Of a stretch of DNA of 64,000 bases, positions 30,466 to 40,904 are shown in pieces. This DNA comes from JAHJFW01 sp964595075 (GTDB taxonomy: Bacteria > Patescibacteriota > Patescibacteriia > 2-12-FULL-60-25): assembly GCA_964595075.1 (NCBI GenBank), contig CAZQNT010000002.1:23806-87805 (forward strand). Direction: 5' to 3'. The notes beneath the pieces were generated by a model. That model worked only from the letters and a program-made list of their open reading frames with translations. It made no database searches and was not told where the DNA came from. The position numbers were made by a program, and so were the translations under genes. Position 1 is the stretch's first letter; every line of letters starts with the position of its first letter.

Positions 30466-31466
30466 CGAGTGAAAAATTCCTTCGCCTCCTCCCAAAATTC
30501 CGGATTTCCTTGTTTTTCTTTCATCCAGTACCACCACTCCACTCCCCAGAAATCGATGGGAGAGATGTGCATTCTTTCTGCGAAATTGAAATTTGATCGC
30601 ATCTGCGCGACGTCAAAAGACTTCATTTGTTCGTCGATCGGTGTTTCTAAAATCGGCTTGTCGCTCCATGGTTCCATTTGGAATTCGCTCACATAGACAC
30701 TCCGAACTCCCATCGGTTTAACGAGAAGCGATTTTCTGTAGTAGAGATATGGCGGCACGAACCAATAACGCCAAATTCCAATTGTTGGGTTTTGTACTAC
30801 TCGATAGACGCTGATTCCAAGCGCGTCGACGCGCCGACCGAAATCCGTCCAAAGTGAAAGTTCTCCGGAATCGGTTGTTGTGATCTGCCGCACAGGATCA
30901 AGCGCGCGCGCCAATTCGATTTCTTGTCGTATGAACGGCATATCCGGTTTTGGACAATCTCCGTAGACGAAATGCGGTTCGTTTTCGATTTGCCATGCGG
31001 TGATCGTCGGATTGTCTCGGTATCGCCTGATTACGGTCTCAATATAGTTCAGCGTGTCTCGCCTCTGTTCTCCGCGCGGCCGCGATTTCCACCATATCGG
31101 TCCCCAACATTCCGGCCAGCGCGGCAACTTCTCCCCTATCGCGAGAATCACTTTGCCGCCGCGATCCCCGATTGTTTGAATATCGCGATCCAGATCGTCG
31201 AAATACCATTCGTGCTCTTTCGGTTGAATTATTCCCCAATAAGCAGGGATACGAAAACGTCGTAATCCCAGATCGTCTAGTGCTGCAATAAGAGCGTCAT
31301 TAGCATCTAATCCGAATTCTTCCGCATATGGTCGGCTGAAAGTGACGCCGTATTCCACGTGTTTCGTTTTAGATGGCCAGCCAACAAAAAGAAATCCTGA
31401 AGCAAAGAGTAGAATAGCGGCAGCGGCAATTGCGATATATGAAATGATGCGGAGAATGGAGCGCAT
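30462..31466 (-). CDS. Membrane-anchored glycoside hydrolase-like protein (GH clan A)
   Basis: A 334-residue protein with one N-terminal membrane anchor (IISYIAIAAAAILLFASGFLFV) and an external TIM-barrel domain. The segment AWQIENEPHF (about 140-149) has the Asn-Glu-Pro motif with the acid/base glutamate of clan A glycosidases. YVSEFQMEPW (about 256-265) places a second glutamate on a later strand as nucleophile. Early RIPAYWGIIQPKEHEWYFDDLDRDI is also typical. The substrate is unknown; peptidoglycan-linked or exopolysaccharide glycans are likely. Its start is 3 bases after the EamA transporter stop. Confidence 0.75.
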   Translation of the reverse strand: MRSILRIISYIAIAAAAILLFASGFLFVGWPSKTKHVEYGVTFSRPYAEEFGLDANDALIAALDDLGLRRFRIPAYWGIIQPKEHEWYFDDLDRDIQTIGDRGGKVILAIGEKLPRWPECWGPIWWKSRPRGEQRRDTLNYIETVIRRYRDNPTITAWQIENEPHFVYGDCPKPDMPFIRQEIELARALDPVRQITTTDSGELSLWTDFGRRVDALGISVYRVVQNPTIGIWRYWFVPPYLYYRKSLLVKPMGVRSVYVSEFQMEPWSDKPILETPIDEQMKSFDVAQMRSNFNFAERMHISPIDFWGVEWWYWMKEKQGNPEFWEEAKEFFTR

Positions 31467-31469
31467 AAA

Positions 31470-32375
31470 TTAGACCACAAGCGCCATGCCAAATCCCGCG
31501 ATTATTAGCGAGATTATTTTATAGGCAAGCAGTTTGCGCGTGAGATTTTCGCCAAGCAGCGTCGGCGCTTTCTTTTTAAGAATAAGCGCGGCGACCACAA
31601 GCAAAGCGTATTGAATCGCCTGCAGAGCGTTCACGAGCGCGGCGCTTCCGGATTTGATCGCGAGGTGTACGAATAAAAATCCCATCGCTCCAAGCGTCTG
31701 TCCGAGTACAGGCCAAAAAGCAGACACGGATTTTTTTTTGGAGTCGCGGGACGGTTTGAATATTCTGCCGATTTCCTTTCCAACTCCGGGGACGAGAAGC
31801 GCGATTATGATTCCCGTGATTCCTGCGGCGATTCTTGAGCTTATGAAAACGCCGACGAAGTCGCCATGATCGAATGCGTATTTACCGAACAGAGTTGATG
31901 ACGCAAAGAGGAATGATGCGATTATGCACAATATGAGCGTGCCTTTTTGCATTCGCTTGGAGAATCTGCCGCCGGATAAAATCCATGTAGCCACCAACAG
32001 ACACACGAATCCTATCATCTGCTTCTGCGATAAACGTTCTCCAAAAAGCACCGTGGTTCCGACGAGAGTGAGTATCGGTATGAGCGAGCCTACGATCGGG
32101 ACGACTCGCGTGGCCTCGCTGCGTTTTAGCGCTTCGAAAAACGCCCAAAGAGCAAGCACGAAAACAAAACCGAATAACGATACGATCAAAACAAGGTTTC
32201 CTTTGGGCCATTCCTTTATCCACGGCGTTGCCACGATAGTCGCAAGCGATAATCCTCCGACCATTGCCGCGTATGTCGCGCTTTTTTTCAGCGCCGTGTT
32301 CAAAAGCGCTTTGTCTATCACAAAAGCAAGTCCGTTTGAGACGTGTCCGATCAAGGCAAGAAGAAACCAGCTCAT
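31470..32375 (-). CDS. EamA/DMT-family transporter
   Basis: A 301-residue protein with about ten transmembrane helices in two EamA-like halves. The first half ends near FSKRMQKG (about residue 140) and the second begins LILCIIASFLFASSTLFGKYAF. FVLALWAFFEALKRSEATRVVPIVGSLIPILTLVGTTVLFGERLS is the classic EamA helix 3-4 segment. The drug/metabolite superfamily includes exporters of amino acids and metabolites; the substrate cannot be told here. It overlaps the beta-CASP nuclease gene upstream by 4 bases (ATGA). Confidence 0.85.
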   Translation of the reverse strand: MSWFLLALIGHVSNGLAFVIDKALLNTALKKSATYAAMVGGLSLATIVATPWIKEWPKGNLVLIVSLFGFVFVLALWAFFEALKRSEATRVVPIVGSLIPILTLVGTTVLFGERLSQKQMIGFVCLLVATWILSGGRFSKRMQKGTLILCIIASFLFASSTLFGKYAFDHGDFVGVFISSRIAAGITGIIIALLVPGVGKEIGRIFKPSRDSKKKSVSAFWPVLGQTLGAMGFLFVHLAIKSGSAALVNALQAIQYALLVVAALILKKKAPTLLGENLTRKLLAYKIISLIIAGFGMALVV

Positions 32376-33721
32376 ACTTCCACGGTCTCCCCAAGTCTCG
32401 GAACGTCGGCAGAGACTCCAAGTTCCTCGTTAATTCTTGATGCCAGAGCTCCGGCAGCGGCTTCTTCTCCGTGCGTGCAATAAACGTTCGTTGGTTTTTT
32501 TGGCGCGGAAGATATCCACTCGACTAGCTTTAATTGATCCGCATGCGCGCTGTACGCTCCGATCGAAACTATATTCGCTTTAACATCGACTCGCTCGTTT
32601 AGTACGTTGACTACTTTTTTTCCGGAATATAGTTGACGCCCCAGCGTTCCTTCCGCTTGATATCCGATGATGAGAACCGTTGTTGATTTGCGTCCCAAGT
32701 AGCGGACCAGGTGGTGTTGAATGCGGCCGCCGTTCATCATTCCCGCTCCAGCAATTATTACTTTCGGCGGCGGAACGTCGTTTATGATTTTTGAATCGTC
32801 TTTTGTCATACAGAGCCGAAGGCCGGGAAAGTGAAACATGTTGTCGCCTTTTGAAATGTGTTTCATCGCGTCACTGTCGTAATAACGCGGATATTCGCTG
32901 ATGATGTCTGTCACCCTGATCGCCATCGGACTGTCCAGGAAAATATCCACTTGCGGAATCTCGCCGCGTTCAACCATCTCGTTCATCTCGTACAATACTT
33001 GCTGAGTGCGTTCGATCGCGAATGCCGGGATTACCAAGACTCCGTTGTTTTTCACGGTGTCGGTTATGGCTTTTTTTAGACGGGTTTCTCTGGTGGACTC
33101 GTCTTCATGTAAACGGTTTCCGTAGGTTGATTCCACGATTACAGCGTCTGCGGATGCCATCTGAGCCGTTGGTCGCAAAATAGGAACATCGCGGTTTCCA
33201 AGGTCGCCTGAAAAAACCGTTCGTCCGCCTCCGCTCTCGGTTAGCTCCACGAAAGCGCTGCCGAAAATATGACCGGCATCGCGGAATCGAAGCGATACGT
33301 TGGGGAGTTTTACTGTGCGCGAATAATCAACCGGAATGAAGCGTTGCGCCGCGTGTTCCACGTCATCGCCTTCGTAGAGCATCGGCCGCGCGTGTTTGCG
33401 CCACTCGTCTTTCATTATATGTTCCGCATCCGTCAAAACCACGTGAGCGATTTTTGCGGTCGGAGGAGTCAGATATATCCTTCCGTGGAAACCTTCCTTA
33501 ACGAGTTTCGGCAAACGTCCAACATGGTCTAGGTGCGCGTGAGTTACGATGACCGCGTCGATAGTTTTAGGATCGAAGGCGAAGTCCTCGAAATTTTTTG
33601 CTTCAGTAAACGCGGATCCCTGAAACATTCCGCAATCAACAAGCAAACGGGTTCTTCCCGCCTCAACAAGGTAACATGATCCCGTCACCTCCCGCGTTGC
33701 GCCGAGAAAAGTGATTTTCAT
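32372..33721 (-). CDS. Beta-CASP metallo-beta-lactamase RNA nuclease
   Basis: A 449-residue metallo-beta-lactamase-fold protein. It has the zinc motif THAHLDHVGRLP (HxHxDH, about 60-71), further metal ligands in DAGHIFGSAF and SGDLGNRDVP, and a beta-CASP domain (motif A region IVESTYGNRLH, motif B PPKVIIAGAGMMNGGRIQHHLVRYLG, motif C YSAHADQ). It resembles bacterial members of the Ysh1/CPSF73 group, which cut or trim RNA. Start ATG at 33721. Confidence 0.9.
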   Translation of the reverse strand: MKITFLGATREVTGSCYLVEAGRTRLLVDCGMFQGSAFTEAKNFEDFAFDPKTIDAVIVTHAHLDHVGRLPKLVKEGFHGRIYLTPPTAKIAHVVLTDAEHIMKDEWRKHARPMLYEGDDVEHAAQRFIPVDYSRTVKLPNVSLRFRDAGHIFGSAFVELTESGGGRTVFSGDLGNRDVPILRPTAQMASADAVIVESTYGNRLHEDESTRETRLKKAITDTVKNNGVLVIPAFAIERTQQVLYEMNEMVERGEIPQVDIFLDSPMAIRVTDIISEYPRYYDSDAMKHISKGDNMFHFPGLRLCMTKDDSKIINDVPPPKVIIAGAGMMNGGRIQHHLVRYLGRKSTTVLIIGYQAEGTLGRQLYSGKKVVNVLNERVDVKANIVSIGAYSAHADQLKLVEWISSAPKKPTNVYCTHGEEAAAGALASRINEELGVSADVPRLGETVEV

Positions 33722-33758
33722 GGTTAGATTGTAGCATGCCGTGATATACTTTTCTTAT

Positions 33759-33959
33759 ATGAAGAAAAATATTTCGTTTAGTAGCTTTGCAATCTTGTCC
33801 GTTTTCACGGTTTTTCTCGGAGCGGGATGTCTAAGCGGTTCCGATAAAAATCAATCCGCCGTCCAAGCGGACGTCTTGCGTCAACCTGCGCCTGCCGCGG
33901 CTCCAACCGCGGAGCCGACAATTCCAGCCGAAGCCGCAAAAGTTCCAAGGCCTTATTAG
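33759..33959 (+). CDS. Small lipoprotein (66 aa)
   Basis: A 66-residue protein with a signal peptide (MKKNISFSSFAILSVFTVFL) and a lipobox LGAGC, giving an N-terminal cysteine at about residue 24. The mature part is short and disordered (APAAAPTAEPTIPAEA). It is probably lipidated and held at the outer face of the membrane. The ATG at 33759 is used rather than one six codons upstream, since it gives a normal signal peptide. No family recognised. Confidence 0.65.
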   Translation: MKKNISFSSFAILSVFTVFLGAGCLSGSDKNQSAVQADVLRQPAPAAAPTAEPTIPAEAAKVPRPY

Positions 33960-33963
33960 AAAA

Positions 33964-34386
33964 TCAAGGTCCGTTGTTTAGGAAATCTCTGCAAAGACTC
34001 TGTCCGTCATCTAGTCCTCGAGGAGCGGAACATTGTTTGTTAACTATCATTTGAAGTAAAAGCGGATCAATTCTGCGATCAGTTGCAGCTAATAAGATCA
34101 AGGCGCTTTCCAGAATCAGAAGCATGGCTCCTACAAAAATAAGCAGTCTTATGTGCATCTCCGGATCGCCTATGCGATTAATGAATTTATCCTCGAACAT
34201 CCAAAGTCTTCCGGTTATCGCAACCTCCAAGGTAAGAATGAGAAGCGTTGCAACGATCGCAAAAATAAACGGAAGTATTCCACTCACATCGAGAATGTCC
34301 GCTGAAATTAAAACGATCGGGAAAGCGATGATCGTTAAAAAAGCCCAAAGCGTGGAATGAATATTTTTTCTTCTTCCTCCTTGCAT
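33964..34386 (-). CDS. Small multi-pass membrane protein
   Basis: A 140-residue protein with about three membrane segments (roughly residues 12-30, 33-55 and 80-104), an aromatic-poor, Leu/Ile-rich composition and a short soluble tail with two cysteines (NKQCSAPRGLDDGQSLCRDF). No family recognised. Convergent with the lipoprotein gene, 4 bases apart. Confidence 0.6.
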   Translation of the reverse strand: MQGGRRKNIHSTLWAFLTIIAFPIVLISADILDVSGILPFIFAIVATLLILTLEVAITGRLWMFEDKFINRIGDPEMHIRLLIFVGAMLLILESALILLAATDRRIDPLLLQMIVNKQCSAPRGLDDGQSLCRDFLNNGP

Positions 34387-34510
34387 GAGGATAGTATATC
34401 AAGTTGATTGATTTGCTACAAATACATCAAATACGAAATAACCCCACCTAACCTACCCTTACATCTGTATAGTTTCATGCCAAAGGCAGATCAGCCTTGG
34501 GCTGAAAGGG

Positions 34511-34574
34511 GAGGAATTTATGAATTATCCTCCCCCTTAATTATAAGGGGGAGTTAGAGGGGGTTATTCCCCGC
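34511..34574 (+). repeat. Repeat element copy 2, lying on an orphan start site
   Basis: The element core (CCTCCCCCTTA to GGGGGTTATTCCCC, 34528-34574) begins three codons after an ATG at 34519 that has a strong GGGGAGGA site. The resulting frame stops after six codons, as if a gene start had been cut off by the element. Confidence 0.5.
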
Positions 34575-34585
34575 ATTGATTTATG

Positions 34586-36019
34586 TTAGTTCAGCGTCTC
34601 CACCGGCGTTCCAACCTCCGCCCAATTGTAAATCCAGGCGGCGTCGTCGAGCCCCGTGTTGATGCAGCCGTGGCTCATTCTATTTCCGAAGTTGTTGTGC
34701 CAGTAAGCGTGGTGGATGTAGATGTGAGGGAGGATGTTTAGATTGTATTTTACGTTAGGCAAGAAATAGTTGTTCGGATTATTCGGACCGTAACTCCATC
34801 TGTAGTCCATCTTTGGAACCTTTTTCTTTACCGTTGTCTTTGCTATCGGCGTAGGATGGCTGCGGGTGCCGCTTGAAATTAGAAATGTTCTAGCCACTCT
34901 TCCATGTTCGTATGCGTAAAGGCGTTGTTCGGTAATATTAACAATAATCGATTTTTCCGATTCCACCGGACCGGTTATCGTCGGAAGCGTCGTTATGGAA
35001 AAAAGCGAGTTTACGGAGCTTGAATTGATTTTTGCTTGAGTCAGAGAGATCGCGCCGCGGTATTCCGTATCGGCATACGGCAGTCGAAGATAAGGCGTTC
35101 CGTACCAATCGAAAGTTTGCACGTCCGGAGTTTTACCTCCGTTGGATGACGCGGCTATTTCGTCATAACCGTCGTGGTCAAGGTCGTAAGACGCCAGCGT
35201 GACTCCGAATTTGTTTTCAGATTCAGCAGCAAGAAATTCCGTGGCGACGCTCATTATCCCATTGGTTGGTTGCCAAGTGCGCACGAGCGGCATACTCCAG
35301 CTTTCCGGAGCAGTAACGATCGCATGGCCTTTTGGCGTCCGAATTGTCGCGATACTCACGCCATCCGTCATCGAACCGTCGTACGCGAAAAAGTCATGCT
35401 TTACGTTTGAAAGCGTTCCGTCGAAAACGCGAACATGCGGTCCGCCTCCGGGTCCTGGCGATATCACTATTTCCGCTTTTCCATCCGCATCCAGGTCAGT
35501 TGACGCGATATGAGATCCGCCGATGAAAGACTTATCATACGCGGTCGTCTGGAATCTTTTCTCCCCTTTTCCGGAGTAAACCGTGACGAAAGAAGCAATC
35601 CCGGGTCCGGGCGCAGTGAAGATTTCGTGGATTCCATCCCCGTCGACATCGCCCGTTGCCACACGCACTCCACCCTTGAACGAGTCGGCGTACGGTCGGA
35701 TCTCGCGGATAAATTTTCCGTCAGCTTCGAAAATATTCACAAAAGGCACCATGCCGATTCCGCTTCCAACCACGAATTCATCCGCGCCGTCGCCATCAAT
35801 ATCTCCAGCCGTCAGAAAGCCGCCGTTAACCGCGGATTTTTCCCACGCGATGAACTCCTTGAATGCGTTGTTGCCATTTATTAGGCGGACGATCGGAGGT
35901 CTGGCGTGTTCTTTTTTGGTAGGGACAGGACGTGTCGGCGTTTTAGCCGCCAATGCCGCCATCGGATGGAGAATGGCGAGAATTATTAAAAGCGAGGATG
36001 CTCGATAGATTCGGCTCAT
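34586..36019 (-). CDS. Secreted L,D-transpeptidase with an FG-GAP/VCBS-type propeller
   Basis: A 477-residue protein with a signal peptide (MSRIYRASSLLIILAILHPMAALAA). Residues about 60-330 contain repeated Asp-rich calcium-type loops (GDIDGDGADEFVV, GDVDGDGIHEIFT, TDLDADGKAEIVI, YDLDHDGYDEIAA), as in FG-GAP beta-propellers. The C-terminal YkuD domain (about 350-477) starts SIIVNITEQRLYAYEHGRV and ends with IYIHHAYWHNNFGNRMSHGCINTG, holding the catalytic His and Cys. The enzyme should form 3-3 cross-links or attach partners to peptidoglycan. The propeller probably mediates binding at the cell surface. It overlaps uppP by 4 bases. Confidence 0.88.
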   Translation of the reverse strand: MSRIYRASSLLIILAILHPMAALAAKTPTRPVPTKKEHARPPIVRLINGNNAFKEFIAWEKSAVNGGFLTAGDIDGDGADEFVVGSGIGMVPFVNIFEADGKFIREIRPYADSFKGGVRVATGDVDGDGIHEIFTAPGPGIASFVTVYSGKGEKRFQTTAYDKSFIGGSHIASTDLDADGKAEIVISPGPGGGPHVRVFDGTLSNVKHDFFAYDGSMTDGVSIATIRTPKGHAIVTAPESWSMPLVRTWQPTNGIMSVATEFLAAESENKFGVTLASYDLDHDGYDEIAASSNGGKTPDVQTFDWYGTPYLRLPYADTEYRGAISLTQAKINSSSVNSLFSITTLPTITGPVESEKSIIVNITEQRLYAYEHGRVARTFLISSGTRSHPTPIAKTTVKKKVPKMDYRWSYGPNNPNNYFLPNVKYNLNILPHIYIHHAYWHNNFGNRMSHGCINTGLDDAAWIYNWAEVGTPVETLN

Positions 36020-36783
36020 AGTAATAGTATAACCGCAACAAGAGCCAAACGATATATTCCGAATGCCGTGAAATCATGGCGAGCGACGTATCTGAGCAAC
36101 CATCGGATAGATAGAAGCGCCGTGACAAATGAGACTACGAAGCCGACCGCGAGGGCTCCGAACTGACTCGCGTCAAAACCGGAAGCGTTTCTAATCAAAT
36201 CCAGTCCCGTGGCTGCAGCCATTGTGGGAACCGCGAGGAGGAAGGAAAATTCCACTATTGTTTGACGAGGGATTCTCATAAGAAGACCGCCGACTATCGT
36301 CGCCGCTGATCTTGAAACTCCAGGGATGATCGCGATCGCTTGAAAAAATCCCAAGAGCAGACACTGTCCATACGTGATATTTTTTACATCCCGTTGCGCT
36401 ATGGTCTGTTTTGAAAAGACGAATTTTTCCAAAATGATCAGTATTGCGCCGCCAATCCCAAGCGCCCATAGAGCGACGACGGCATTTCCAATTAGGATCT
36501 CCTTCACTAATGGATAAAGCGTAAGTCCTATAATGCCGGTTGGGATGAATGCCACCGCAAGCAGCGCGAGCAAATGTTTATCCAATAAACGTTTCCAGTA
36601 TTGCGTGACAACTGCAAGGATTGCTCCGAGCTGAATAATAATCTCGAAAGATTTCATGAACTCCGTCTGTTCGATTTTTAGAAATCCGGCAGCGAGCGTG
36701 AGGTGCGCAGTTGACGAGATCGGAAGGAATTCAGTCACGCCTTCTACGATTCCGAGTATGACTGCATTAAACGCTGTTAGCAT
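36016..36783 (-). CDS. uppP: Undecaprenyl-diphosphatase
   Basis: A 255-residue integral membrane enzyme of the BacA/UppP family with about eight helices. The two signature regions are GIVEGVTEFLPISSTAHLTLA (10-30) and IAIIPGVSRSAATIVGGLLM (about 150-169). These contain the conserved Glu residues and PGxSRS motif of the active site. It recycles the undecaprenyl carrier lipid needed for peptidoglycan precursors. It lies in one operon with an L,D-transpeptidase and an M23 peptidase. Confidence 0.95.
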   Translation of the reverse strand: MLTAFNAVILGIVEGVTEFLPISSTAHLTLAAGFLKIEQTEFMKSFEIIIQLGAILAVVTQYWKRLLDKHLLALLAVAFIPTGIIGLTLYPLVKEILIGNAVVALWALGIGGAILIILEKFVFSKQTIAQRDVKNITYGQCLLLGFFQAIAIIPGVSRSAATIVGGLLMRIPRQTIVEFSFLLAVPTMAAATGLDLIRNASGFDASQFGALAVGFVVSFVTALLSIRWLLRYVARHDFTAFGIYRLALVAVILLL

Positions 36784-36797
36784 ATTCGGGAATATTT

Positions 36798-38608
36798 CTA
36801 ATCTATAGTCAAAACGTCGCCTGTGACCGAGTTGGGGTTGAAATCTTGCGGAGTATTGATCGATTGACCGAATTCATACAAACCGTATGACGCATCGGAT
36901 AGCCCGACTATTTTCTTGTTCCATGAAGAGCCATAGAGATTTTGCGCCGCCGTTTCAGTCTGAATCCACCTAAGTTTGTTGGCAGCGTCGATTGCATATA
37001 CTTTAGGATCTGTCTCGAATTTGACGAGCGTAGTTCCGGGTCTATACGAAACCTCTTTACCTAGTGGCATTTGCGCCATTGTATCGGTAGAAATGATCTG
37101 TACCGCTGAAAAATCCGTATACCATGAGAAAAATACTCCGCTTGATGGGAATGCGCGTCGTTTGCAATCTTTTCCATAGTAATACACGGCGGAATCAACT
37201 TGAGTCATAGGATTTCCGTCATCAGGAAGTTTCACGAGAATTCCTGTAGTAAATGCGCAAACTGGCGGCGCGGCTTGCGTAGGAGTATCGGTTATCGTCG
37301 TCGAAGTTTCGTATTGAGCCGTTGTCGGCGGCACCCAAGTGCCGTTGTTCGATGGGTTTGTAGGCGAGGCATTCGGATTCGTTGACGACTGCTCTGCAAC
37401 TGACGCGCCGTTAATGTTAAGGATGTGTTCGTCGTTCCAAATATTCCGCGCTGAGATTTTGTATGTGTGATTTATTAGCGGATAAGCGATCGCTATCAGT
37501 GACGGAACTACATATTTTGTCGAAAAGGAAGTGGATGAAATATTGAATTTGTCAGGAGCGATAAATGGAACAGAATTGTCCGCCTTGTCCAACGCGGCAT
37601 TAGTCGTCGGGTCGTAACCGTCGCGTAAATTAAAATCAAGAGATTTTTCGTAGACAGCCACGCCTTCCGGTAATTTGTAGATTTTTAATTTAATCGAATT
37701 CAAAATAGGCTCATCGTCCGGAAAAAGGACGTTTATTTCGCCCTGAGTTTGCCATGAAGGGAGTTTCGTTGTTTGCAATGAATAATTCGGCGAAACGTTC
37801 GGAAATAGAAACATTGGATGCACATGCGGATCGAATCCGAAACCCTTGGAGCAGGATGAGTTTGGATTTTGCAGTTGATATTCCAAAGAGCATTGCGTGC
37901 CTACGCGAATCTCGAAATGCAGATGATCCCCTATCGCGCCTTTGCCGGAATGTCCGACTGTACCAATTTTCGCTCCAGCCGCGACGGATGGGTGTTCCGA
38001 TTTTGTATTTGCGGAAATCAGCTCCTGCTCGACAGAATCAAGGTGCATGTAAAGCGTGTAAAAATATGAAACGGTTTTGTCATGAAAAACCACCGGTGTC
38101 GGCAACGTGTGTTTGATGACCACCGTCGTTCCCCCGTCATCGTATTCAGTCACATTCCAAAGCGTGCCGCTCGTTGCCGCCAATACCGGAGTTCCAAGCT
38201 GCGCGTCAATGTCGATTCCGCGGTGCCAGTCGTACGCATCGGTCGACGGCTTGATACGCGGGCCGAATGTGGACTCAATATCGTCGTGCGTTGAGTTAGC
38301 GACAGGCCATACGGATGATCCGTGTAACGTAGGAAAAACGTCCGATAAAGTTGACGCCCTCACGGCTAGAGGGATACAAAAAACGATCAGGAAAGTGAGC
38401 AGCTCAAAAATTTTTTTCGTCGATGTCGCGCCTTTTATCAGACGAATTCTCGATGGCGCGACATCGAGGTGTTCCGCGAGCGCTCGAGCGATCGCCTCGT
38501 TTGCTTTTCCCTCGTGCGGCGGCTCTTTTACAGCTACAACGTAACGTCCAAGAATTCCCTCTTCAACGCCGGGATGTTTGGAGTTGGTTTTAGCCGTTAC
38601 CTCGATTT

Positions 38609-38612
<4 letters not shown>
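36798..38612 (-). CDS. DUF167 domain joined in frame to an M23 peptidase
   Basis: A 604-residue frame with two unlike parts. Residues 1 to about 70 are a complete DUF167/YggU domain (KIEVTAKTNSKHPG, then EPPHEGKANEAIARALAEHLDV, RIRLIKGATSTKK), which is normally a free cytosolic protein. Directly after comes a signal-peptide-like helix (KKIFELLTFLIVFCIPLAVRA) and an M23 domain with DWHRGIDIDAQLG, GHSGKGAIGDHLHFEIR (zinc-binding His and Asp). The rest (about 350-604) is a wall-binding-like region with Tyr/Trp-rich repeats. A second gene start is expected at the junction, where ACG replaces an ATG. Either a genuine fusion or a sequence error. Confidence 0.75.
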
Positions 38613-39757
<1,145 letters not shown>

Positions 39758-39783
39758 ATGGTTTGATGGCTAAAGTATATTAC

Positions 39784-39881
39784 GTCATTGCGAGGAGGCT
39801 TGTGCGACGTGGCAATCTAATAAGAGTAATAATATTCTTCTATTATTAGATTGCCACGCCCCTGCTGGGGCTCGCAATGAC
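39784..39881. repeat. Dispersed GTCATTGCGAGGAGG inverted repeat
   Basis: A 98-bp hairpin. The left arm is GTCATTGCGAGGAGGCTTGT and onward to GGCAATCTAATAA; the right arm is its imperfect complement ending GCAATGAC. The same unit is found in tandem at 57050-57229. Confidence 0.85.
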
Positions 39882-40010
39882 ACGGTTATTCGATTACCGC
39901 TCCACAGGCGTTTAGTCAACTTGTTAGTATATTTATTGGCTACGTAATGACTGTCTTCAGCGTACAGGAATTGCGCGCGAAAAACAAAGAACGTGTTACA
40001 ATCTTTACCC

Positions 40011-40514
40011 ATGCGTATTCCAAAACGGCGGTCGCAAATTTTGAAGACTGTCTATGACGAGGAGCCGGTTTTTTTAACTCCGGAAGGTTTGAAACGACTA
40101 ATAAGCGAAAGAGAGCGGCTGGATAAGATCGAAAGGCCGCAGGCGGTTCAGGATGTTTACGAGGCAAGACAAAAAGGCGACTTGTCCGAAAATGCGGAAT
40201 ATCAGGAAGCGCGCGCGAGACTTTCGCGTTTGCAGAGTAGGATATTCAATATCGGTGAAAAACTGAAACGCGTAGTACCGATAGAAAAAATCGCAGCAGG
40301 TCGGATCGGAATCGGCTCTTCGGTTGTTTTGAGCCACGGCAACAAAACAAAGCGTTACAAAATCGTAAGCTCTCACGAAGCCGACATACTTCGCGGCCGC
40401 CTTTCCTACCTCTCCCCTCTCGGAGCCGCGATGTTGAATCGTAAAAAGGGAGATGTCGTGACTATAAAAGCCAATGAAAAGGTGCAGGAATACACCATAA
40501 TGGAGGTTAGGTGA
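40011..40514 (+). CDS. GreA/GreB-family transcription elongation factor
   Basis: A 167-residue protein started at the ATG at 40011. The N-terminal coiled coil carries LTPEGLKRLISERERLDKIERPQAVQDVYEARQKGDLSENAEYQEARARLSRLQSRI, with the acidic tip DLSENAEY that reaches the RNA polymerase active site and stimulates cleavage of backtracked RNA. The C-terminal FKBP-like domain ends RLSYLSPLGAAMLNRKKGDVVTIKANEKVQEYTIMEV. TACAAT (39997-40002) may be the -10 of a nearly leaderless message. Confidence 0.92.
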   Translation: MRIPKRRSQILKTVYDEEPVFLTPEGLKRLISERERLDKIERPQAVQDVYEARQKGDLSENAEYQEARARLSRLQSRIFNIGEKLKRVVPIEKIAAGRIGIGSSVVLSHGNKTKRYKIVSSHEADILRGRLSYLSPLGAAMLNRKKGDVVTIKANEKVQEYTIMEVR

Positions 40515-40553
40515 GTTGACATAAACTTTAAACTCGGGTAGGGTGGGCTGATT

Positions 40554-40892
40554 ATGTATAAATCCAATCGTGGAAGCAAGACAGGAGGAAAAAAATTCGG
40601 CGGCGGATTTTCCAAGAAAAGCGATTTTCACGGGAAAAGTTCGGGGCGGCCTGAATTGTTTGACGCTACTTGCGCCGGTTGCAATAAAAGATGCCAGGTT
40701 CCGTTTCGGCCGAACGGCAGCAAGCCGGTTTATTGCATGGTTTGTTTTCGCAAGAACGATTATTCGGACTCGAAACCATCCTATCGTGACGGCGGTTCGA
40801 GCGAATCTCGTCATGGTTCAAGCGAGCTGATCGATCAGCTCAAAACGATCAATTCAAAACTCGATGCCATCATGGGCGCTTTGGATGTATAG
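40554..40892 (+). CDS. CxxC-x17-CxxC zinc-ribbon protein
   Basis: A 112-residue protein. A Gly/Lys-rich N-terminal tail (GSKTGGKKFGGGFSKKSDF) precedes the ribbon DATCAGCNKRCQVPFRPNGSKPVYCMVCF (about 38-66), with the two CxxC pairs 17 residues apart that define a small domain frequent in Patescibacteria. The Ser/Asp-rich linker ends in a helix (SSELIDQLKTINSKLDAIMGALDV) suited to oligomerisation. It probably binds nucleic acid or the ribosome; the role is unknown. Confidence 0.85.
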   Translation: MYKSNRGSKTGGKKFGGGFSKKSDFHGKSSGRPELFDATCAGCNKRCQVPFRPNGSKPVYCMVCFRKNDYSDSKPSYRDGGSSESRHGSSELIDQLKTINSKLDAIMGALDV

Positions 40893-40904
40893 TTTGGCTT
40901 CGGT

